Positions 37,267 to 42,570 of a stretch of 42,570 nucleotides of DNA are shown here, in pieces. The translations under genes were made by a program, and so were the position numbers. Every line of letters starts with the position of its first letter. The stretch's first letter is position 1. The notes beneath the pieces were generated by a model. The model was not told the DNA's origin and made no database searches. It saw only the letters and a program-made list of their open reading frames with translations. This DNA comes from a virus: the IMG/VR virus record IMGVR_UViG_3300020215_000031, positions 1-42,570 of that record. One strand, given 5' to 3'.

Positions 37267-39521
37267 CGGTACACCACCACTTCTGGCATCAACGCTAAGA
37301 TCGTCAGTGGATAAGGATTGGTCTGCTTGATGACATAGACGCCTTCAGACTCAATAGGCAGCTCTGGCAATACATCCTTGTCTCCAGTAAATAACGGAGG
37401 AGAAGACCCTAGATCATCATTCGTCGAGCGAAACGGAAGAGCGATTAAATGCTCTTCATCTGGGCCGTAGGAAAGCCCTAACGAGTTCAATAATCGAATC
37501 CCTATGCGATGCACACGCTTACTTTTCCCTTGAGACGTTCCAGCCTCACCACCACCTTCAACAGGTAGAGTTTTAATCGTTGAATCGTATTTTAACCCTA
37601 CGTGACACAGCGTGGCTGAGCTTTGAAGTGTGATCGATCCATTGGTCACTGTTCGATCTGGATGCACCGCCCCATCAGCACATACCCCCACAGTTTGGCC
37701 TTCCAAATGGAATAACCCTGAAATCGTCGTGGCCGCACCCCCAGAATAGGTGAGGCCACTATCGAGGAAGAACATATTCGTTTTATCCGTAGAGGAAGAC
37801 GGATTGAAGGGTTCTTCCAGGAACTCTACATAGCGTTTCGTGGCACCATTGATCGTTCGCTTCACAATCATCCAGAGTTGATCCGCTGTTCCTTCTGGAT
37901 TCGGAATCACTGCAATAGACTCAACCACCGCATTACCCGAATCAAAAGACCCGCCAGGCACCACTTGAAAAAATCCAACAACCTCTTGCTCTGGAAGATA
38001 AGTCATTCCAACAAGCACGCCATCCTTGCGAACCATCCACATCACACTGTCAGGCTCCTGCTGAAACGCGATGTCTGTAATGTAATCCCCCTCACGCAGA
38101 AGATGCTCTGAAAGGAGGCTTAGCTCCTTAGACACAAAACCATCGATCTGAAAGTTGTATTGATACTCTCGCACCTTGCGACCACTGCGCTGGATGTAGA
38201 GAATAGCCGACCCCACCCTGCGTGAACGAAGCAGCCGCGATCCATATTTCGTCTGCTGAGTCGCCTGAATATTCGTCGGCGTAATCGGCTCATTGATAGA
38301 TCCAGCCTTCACCTGCCACTCAGAACCAGCAGTTCCCAAGCTCAGCACTGGACCAGAATCCAACCAGCGAATCGCATTAACAGTGTTTGAAGAAAGGGTT
38401 GCAGTAATTGCGCTATCATCAGCCACTGTTCCATCTGTGGCTGTTGGTGCGAAGTTCTCATAATCAGCCGACTTGCTCATCCAGAAAGTCTGAGGTTGGG
38501 ATGGGGTGTTTGCGAAAGTTAGCCGATCCTCATGGAACACCACACATTGCGGATAGTTCGCAGTGTAAAATGATCCCAGACGCCAGGTAGTGACAGCTGT
38601 TGTTGCTCCAAAATTACTTTTTACATCCGCAGTGACTTGTGTCACCCCTGTAAATCCCACGATCTTTGCATACCCCCAGGTGCTGGAATGCTTGATGCGA
38701 ATCAATCGCCCAACATCATTCGCGGTAAAAGTCGAGGCAGACGCCGTAATCGTGATGCCATTTCCAGAAGTGGCAGATGGCGTCATTGTTGTAGACGTCG
38801 TATTCTCAGAAATATATGGACCATCAAGTAGATCAATGGTTGATAGCGTCCAAGAGGTATGCCCTGTTCTTGTCAGCTTGCGCGGCGCATAATCAGGGTG
38901 AGTGATGTACAGCGTGTCTGCGCTCTGAGTGAATTGAAGCTCAAACAAATCCGCTGCAAGGTAGGGAGTGGTAATCTCGTAGATCTCTGAGATTGTTCCA
39001 CCACTCGTGTACGTGGTGTAGCCAGTGCTATTGATCCCAGAAAGCTCAAAGGTGTTTGCACCCGCATTGACATTGGCAACGGTAAATTCGCGGTTGTTCA
39101 GCTCAACCATGCCAGCCACGCCAGCAATTAGGACTCGATCCCCATTCGCATAAGTATCCGCGCCAGCATACGTAACCACAGCTGGATTTGCTTTAGTGAT
39201 GCCCGTGATGTTTTGAGCAGCTAAGGCAATAACTCCTTCGTCCTTAAAGAAGCGGAGATACTGATCTCCAAACTCGATGACATAGGCTTGAGTGGTTGAA
39301 AACTCAAATTCGACTAAACGTGTCGAGCTTGCACTTGTCTTAACTTCAGCCGCGTACTTATTTCCGCTTCTCCGATAAACGCCACCCTGAGGAATGATAA
39401 TGAAATTCTTAAGCTTCTGGACGCCATTATTATAACGAGCAATATCCACTCTCCCTTTAATCCTCGGAGAGACTTCGCCTGCCGTAAAATTGGTCTGGAT
39501 TGGATTATGGCGATTGCCCAT
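37263..39521 (-). CDS. Tail tube/nozzle protein (gp12-type)
   Basis: The 752-residue protein begins GNRHNPIQTNFTAGEVSPRI then GRVDIARYNNGVQKLKNF, the hallmark start of podovirus nozzle proteins (many with the ..GE.SP...GR.D...Y..G...L.N motif). Repeated beta-rich domains follow, with FLEEPFNPSSS and DSGLTYSG. It forms the tail tube with the next protein. Confidence 0.9.
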   Translation of the reverse strand: MGNRHNPIQTNFTAGEVSPRIKGRVDIARYNNGVQKLKNFIIIPQGGVYRRSGNKYAAEVKTSASSTRLVEFEFSTTQAYVIEFGDQYLRFFKDEGVIALAAQNITGITKANPAVVTYAGADTYANGDRVLIAGVAGMVELNNREFTVANVNAGANTFELSGINSTGYTTYTSGGTISEIYEITTPYLAADLFELQFTQSADTLYITHPDYAPRKLTRTGHTSWTLSTIDLLDGPYISENTTSTTMTPSATSGNGITITASASTFTANDVGRLIRIKHSSTWGYAKIVGFTGVTQVTADVKSNFGATTAVTTWRLGSFYTANYPQCVVFHEDRLTFANTPSQPQTFWMSKSADYENFAPTATDGTVADDSAITATLSSNTVNAIRWLDSGPVLSLGTAGSEWQVKAGSINEPITPTNIQATQQTKYGSRLLRSRRVGSAILYIQRSGRKVREYQYNFQIDGFVSKELSLLSEHLLREGDYITDIAFQQEPDSVMWMVRKDGVLVGMTYLPEQEVVGFFQVVPGGSFDSGNAVVESIAVIPNPEGTADQLWMIVKRTINGATKRYVEFLEEPFNPSSSTDKTNMFFLDSGLTYSGGAATTISGLFHLEGQTVGVCADGAVHPDRTVTNGSITLQSSATLCHVGLKYDSTIKTLPVEGGGEAGTSQGKSKRVHRIGIRLLNSLGLSYGPDEEHLIALPFRSTNDDLGSSPPLFTGDKDVLPELPIESEGVYVIKQTNPYPLTILALMPEVVVYR

Positions 39522-39527
39522 GTAAGA

Positions 39528-40124
39528 CTATCCTGAGTTATGCGCCCTTAAAAGACCTGAACTATTGAAACGCGCCACATCCCAGTCATCTGCCTGCAAA
39601 GTAGATTCAGAATCTTCAGTTGCATCCGCATGCTTTGCCCTGCGAAGAACCTTTTCAAATTCGGACCACTTCACATCTTGCAGCCCAGCATCCTGCATGA
39701 GGGCATAACAAATATCGTAAGCGAGGTAACAAGCAATGGCCTCAGTACAGAGAACGTCCAGTTGAGTGGGGTCGGTAACTCGATAGATGTACTTAAGATC
39801 GAGCTGAGTCGCATCCGCAAGAAGCTTTCGCCCTTCAACCTTGTATGGCGTCTCAACAGGCTGAATCTCAATAACTCGCAGCAAGTCCGAGGGTAATTGA
39901 AACTCATTGGAAAACTCGAATGCTGGAGTAGAAACGAGTGGACTCATGATCACCCGAGACATCGCACAATTCCATGGGTGCATCCGAAGGACAATGTCCC
40001 TGACTTCTTCGTAGCGAAGCTTGGCTAGGTTCGCCTGCTTTGTTCCATCATCGAAAGAAATAATGGTCGATGTTCCTAACTTGATCAGCGCCGCATTTGC
40101 TACCGCTACCCAAGATGAAGCCAT
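39528..40124 (-). CDS. Tail tube adaptor protein (gp11-type)
   Basis: The 198-residue protein has VANAALIKLGTSTI, an RDIVLRMHPWNCAM motif and EFQLPSDLLRVIEI, then a helical C-terminus with CYLAYDICYALMQD. These are signature elements of tail tubular protein A, which links portal and nozzle. The RDxVLrxHPWN motif is especially typical. Confidence 0.92.
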   Translation of the reverse strand: MASSWVAVANAALIKLGTSTIISFDDGTKQANLAKLRYEEVRDIVLRMHPWNCAMSRVIMSPLVSTPAFEFSNEFQLPSDLLRVIEIQPVETPYKVEGRKLLADATQLDLKYIYRVTDPTQLDVLCTEAIACYLAYDICYALMQDAGLQDVKWSEFEKVLRRAKHADATEDSESTLQADDWDVARFNSSGLLRAHNSG

Positions 40125-40179
40125 GGATTTAGAAATTGGTTGGGGCTGGAGAATTTCTCCTCCAACCCCAAGAGGTTAC

Positions 40180-40629
40180 TTAATCAACAACGTAGAAGAT
40201 TGCTCCCCAGAAGTTGTTGGTATTCAGCGCATCCACCGCAGTGGTTGCTGTGATTTCAGTAGCCGAGGTGTACTGATAACCGAACCCAATATCAGGGGTT
40301 TCAGTTGTCGGAGTACGCATAGCGCGGAAGCTATAAGCCACCGCAGCTGTTCCGATGTCGAACGCGGAAACCAAGCGATCTGTGTCGCCCGAATCACCGA
40401 TTTCGATGGTTGCACCAGCGTTACCGCAGTCTTCGCTAGCAAACGCAATCGCAAGAACGCGAGCGCCAGCTGGAACCTTGGTAAGCTTAATCGTGGAACC
40501 GCTGGCTTCACTCTCACAAGTATGTGAGAAGAACGCCACTCGGATACGGCCTTCTAAGTCGATAGGATCTAACTTATCAACTGTTGTGCCATCGATTACC
40601 TCGAATTGATTTGTTTTAGTCGTAGCCAT
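40180..40629 (-). CDS. Probable head decoration or capsid-stabilising protein
   Basis: The 149-residue beta-rich protein (MATTKTNQFEVIDG) has GARVLAIAFASEDCGNAGAT and IEIGDSGDTDRLVSA. It lies 18 bases downstream of the major capsid gene, where podoviruses commonly carry a head fibre or decoration protein. The SD is AAGGA. Family from position and pattern. Confidence 0.7.
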   Translation of the reverse strand: MATTKTNQFEVIDGTTVDKLDPIDLEGRIRVAFFSHTCESEASGSTIKLTKVPAGARVLAIAFASEDCGNAGATIEIGDSGDTDRLVSAFDIGTAAVAYSFRAMRTPTTETPDIGFGYQYTSATEITATTAVDALNTNNFWGAIFYVVD

Positions 40630-40647
40630 ATTAGTAATTCCTTACGG

Positions 40648-41541
40648 TTAGACTGTTTCGTCGCAGAGGATTTCGACGACTTTGCTTTCCCACATGCGTG
40701 TTGCACCAAAAGAGGCACAGACATACACTTGTGTGGAGTTGCGCTTGTCGCGGCGAGGTCCGACATCAACCATGATGTCTTGAGCCATGCCGAGAAGAAG
40801 CCCATTGCGTGCCCATGCTAAGCATGTGCGGTTATTGCCACTCTTGGTTAAGCGTTCTGTACGAACAAACTTAAAGCCCATGAACGTATCCACTTCGCCA
40901 TTTACCAAAGCTTTGACTGTGTTGTAGTCCGAGCTTGTGATTTCCGTTGTGCGGAGAAGCGATTGGATTTGGTTCGAGGTAAGAGCGAGGATTAAAGCTT
41001 CACCATCTTCAGCTGCCTCAGCTGCATCCAGGATTTGGCGAGCTTTGCGAAGTTTGCCAATCGTGAGATTGGAAGCTGTCGCTCCACCGCTTTCCACATA
41101 GTTCGCTGCGATACGGTTATTAGTCGTATCGAACGTGGTCGATGTGCTCCCTGTTTTGCCAGAGTAAGCTGTTCCCGAAGCCGCAGAAATGATCTCGTCA
41201 TCCATAGAACGGCCAAGAGCGAAAATCGCGTTGGTCGTGTATGCGGATGTCGGATCAGCCAACATGCGGAGACGATCATTCCGATCAATAAGATCAGCCC
41301 AATCGTAATCCACGAGCTGACATCGTCGGCGGTCGTGAGGTGTAGAGATAAGAGGTGTATCCCCGTGACGTGATGTTACCTTGACAGCTGCTGTCGATGT
41401 AACCCGATCATAGAAGTCGTATTCAGCATTTTGTGTTTCGACTCGAACGTAAGGACGAAGTCTTGAACCTTTTTGCTGAAAACCAACCTCGATGTTGTTT
41501 TTATAAGCCTGTACAAAGGCTGTATCGATTTGATTGCTCAT
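40648..41541 (-). CDS. Major capsid protein (gp13-like family)
   Basis: The 297-residue protein has QAYKNNIEVGFQQKGSRLRP, DTPLISTPHDRRRCQLVDYD, a DEIISAASGTAYSGK segment and GFKFVRTERLTKSG. These mark the phage capsid family seen in several podoviruses and related to HK97-fold proteins. It forms the shell around the scaffold. It has a strong SD (GAAGGAGA) and a structured 200-base leader with a TACGTA site further upstream. Confidence 0.93.
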   Translation of the reverse strand: MSNQIDTAFVQAYKNNIEVGFQQKGSRLRPYVRVETQNAEYDFYDRVTSTAAVKVTSRHGDTPLISTPHDRRRCQLVDYDWADLIDRNDRLRMLADPTSAYTTNAIFALGRSMDDEIISAASGTAYSGKTGSTSTTFDTTNNRIAANYVESGGATASNLTIGKLRKARQILDAAEAAEDGEALILALTSNQIQSLLRTTEITSSDYNTVKALVNGEVDTFMGFKFVRTERLTKSGNNRTCLAWARNGLLLGMAQDIMVDVGPRRDKRNSTQVYVCASFGATRMWESKVVEILCDETV

Positions 41542-41599
41542 TGCGAGCGATCTCCTTCTAGGTTTGGTTTTTGAACTTGTCGTTTTACGGACGAGCTAC

Positions 41600-41695
41600 C
41601 CGACACACGTCGGACCCATTCCTAGCGATGACGCTCGCTGAAGCGGTTGAGTTATCCCCAACTACCAATCGGACCCATGGGAAGGGCTGCCCGAT
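41600..41695 (-). ncRNA. Four-hairpin leader of the capsid gene
   Basis: On the mRNA (minus) strand four stems follow one another: ATCGG/CCGAT (41695-41668), GTTG/CAAC (41662-41646), AGCGA/TCGCT (41639-41624) and CCGAC/GTCGG (41613-41600). The CGGACCCAT block (plus strand) occurs twice (41611-41619 and 41670-41678). The strong SD and ATG follow after about 55 bases. The density of structure suggests an mRNA-stability or translational control element. Confidence 0.5.
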
Positions 41696-41716
41696 GCTTT
41701 ACATATTAGCATAACT

Positions 41717-41731
41717 TATACGTAAAGTATA
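41717..41731. promoter_or_regulatory. TACGTA motif before the capsid gene
   Basis: ATACGTAAAGTA (41718-41729) is the reverse complement of the 12-mer found at 2310-2321 and 29850-29861. It lies between the scaffold stop and the hairpin leader of the major capsid gene. TAATAT on the minus strand follows 6-11 bases downstream (41709-41704). Inferred internal late promoter/operator. Confidence 0.5.
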
Positions 41732-41740
41732 GTTGGAAGC

Positions 41741-42570
41741 TTAAGAACTTTTTCCTGGGTGGGCGATTCGGAATAGATTCAGCCGCTTCTCAACAGCCGC
41801 TTTATGGCCTGCATGCGTGGAATCATTGAGAGCTTTCTGGAACTCCTGATCCATCGAGAGAGCCTTCAATTGTTCTGTGGCTTGCTCCTGCGTCGTTGCA
41901 AACCCTTCATTAGATCGGCCATCAGCGCGATCTTCTGACATCTTGGTGTAATTATCGTAAAAGTGCTTCACCATCGCGGGATGATTGCGAAGATTGTACT
42001 CGTCAAGAACTGCCTCAAGTTCTGGGTTTTGAAACTTTGAATATGCTAAATTCGCCTTGTTTAAACGCTCCTCATACTCTTGACCCCATTCACCCTTTAA
42101 TTTTTCAACCGCTTCAGTGTTGGCCTTCTCGCGAGCAGCTAACGTCTCAGCGACTTTGCCACCTTGTAACTTTAGGTACTCCGAATAAACGGTTTCTGCC
42201 TGCTTCTGGGAGAGGCCAGCTTTATGAAATACACCAAGCATATTCTTAGCTACCTGCTCATCCACGCCAACATCCTTGGGGAGATTTAGAGCCTGTACGT
42301 CAGGGAGCTTATACTTGTCTGGCGACTCGGGGCGACCAAGCTTACTATAAACACCATCCCATTCCTCAGGTTTCGCGTCTGCCTTAGGAAGGACAATCTT
42401 TTCCGCTCCAATCATGGACTGAGCGGAGATATAGCTCTTAGCTAGTCCATTAATATCCTTAATATCCTTCAGCGAAGGATGGGTCTGGAACTCTGGGGCT
42501 AATCCACCACGCCAATCTGGGGCGGCTGTGGGTGCTGGAGTTGCGGCGGCGGGTTGTGCTACAGGTGCAG
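41741..42570 (-). CDS. Scaffold / capsid assembly protein, C-terminal part
   Basis: This is the rest of the gene that starts at 158 on the other side of the circular join. The segment includes GRPESPDKYKLPDVQALNLP, AGLSQKQAETVYSEYL, TEAVEKLKGEWGQEYEE and NPELEAVLDEYNLRNHPAM, strongly typical of podovirus scaffold proteins. The whole protein is 286 residues. It should act as an internal scaffold for capsid assembly and be released before packaging. The frame is open to the right window edge because of the repeated 127 bases. Confidence 0.92.
   Translation of the reverse strand, partial: APVAQPAAATPAPTAAPDWRGGLAPEFQTHPSLKDIKDINGLAKSYISAQSMIGAEKIVLPKADAKPEEWDGVYSKLGRPESPDKYKLPDVQALNLPKDVGVDEQVAKNMLGVFHKAGLSQKQAETVYSEYLKLQGGKVAETLAAREKANTEAVEKLKGEWGQEYEERLNKANLAYSKFQNPELEAVLDEYNLRNHPAMVKHFYDNYTKMSEDRADGRSNEGFATTQEQATEQLKALSMDQEFQKALNDSTHAGHKAAVEKRLNLFRIAHPGKSS
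42444..42570. repeat. Terminal direct repeat, right copy
   Basis: Identical to 1-127; see the left copy. The scaffold reading frame is continuous across the two copies. Confidence 0.93.

Noticed and set aside
1-42570. CRISPR array, insertion sequence or transposase
   Set aside because: No regular spacer-repeat array, transposase motif or terminal inverted repeats with target duplication were seen.

Overview
The window is one complete circular genome of a temperate, short-tailed (podovirus-type) tailed phage, opened at an arbitrary point inside its scaffold gene. Bases 1-127 recur exactly at 42444-42570. This is what an assembler leaves when it closes a circle, so the unique length is 42,443 bp. 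The late genes resemble T7-like and BPP-1-like phages: a T7-type portal, internal virion proteins, two tail-tube proteins and a T7 gp17-like fibre. A tyrosine integrase, an S24-type repressor and a tRNA-derived attP show that it can be temperate. No RNA polymerase, DNA polymerase or reverse transcriptase gene was found. The host cannot be named from the sequence. A small holin, an M15 endolysin and a candidate lipoprotein spanin suggest a Gram-negative host. Many first genes of transcription units have A-rich starts without a Shine-Dalgarno (SD) sequence, which could suit Bacteroidota or PVC-group bacteria, but this is weak evidence.

Layout. (1) 1-4578, minus strand, continuing across the junction to 42443-21337: one long late block. 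Read in transcription order it holds the small terminase, a small gene, tRNA-Thr, a small gene, the large terminase, a Pro-rich small protein, the portal, a Bbp19-like protein, the scaffold, the major capsid protein, a decoration-like protein, two tail-tube proteins, a gp13/GNAT-like protein, three or four internal virion proteins, the tail fibre, further fibre and tailspike genes, a lysis cassette (TM/coiled-coil protein, holin, embedded lipoprotein, M15 endolysin), a metallophosphatase and a small winged-helix-like protein. (2) 4579-6491: non-coding DNA rich in inverted repeats, two small plus-strand accessory genes, a structured terminator-like RNA and attP. (3) 6492-9427: integrase and immunity region, with an XRE regulator flanked by two clusters of AAGCAT repeats, a small membrane protein and the S24 repressor. 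(4) 9428-21344, plus strand: early operon from a strong promoter, with a conserved replication-associated protein, a DEDD exonuclease, a replisome-organiser-like protein, a primase-helicase, a RusA-like resolvase split between frames, about 16 small accessory genes, a DUF932 protein and a DUF5664 protein.

How it works together. The repressor probably occupies operators at 9434-9482, silencing the early promoter and its own promoter. Early transcription would express replication and accessory genes. The late block probably starts near 4.6 kb. Its internal boundaries before the portal group, the fibre and the capsid gene carry an identical 12-base TACGTA-containing motif, which I propose as a late regulatory site. 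The most notable signals are the RusA-like gene with HIV-type and MMTV-type slippery heptamers at its two frame switches, the dispersed TACGTA motif family, hairpins that present CCUCC near attP, a four-hairpin leader before the capsid gene, and a lipoprotein gene hidden out of frame in the lysis cassette.
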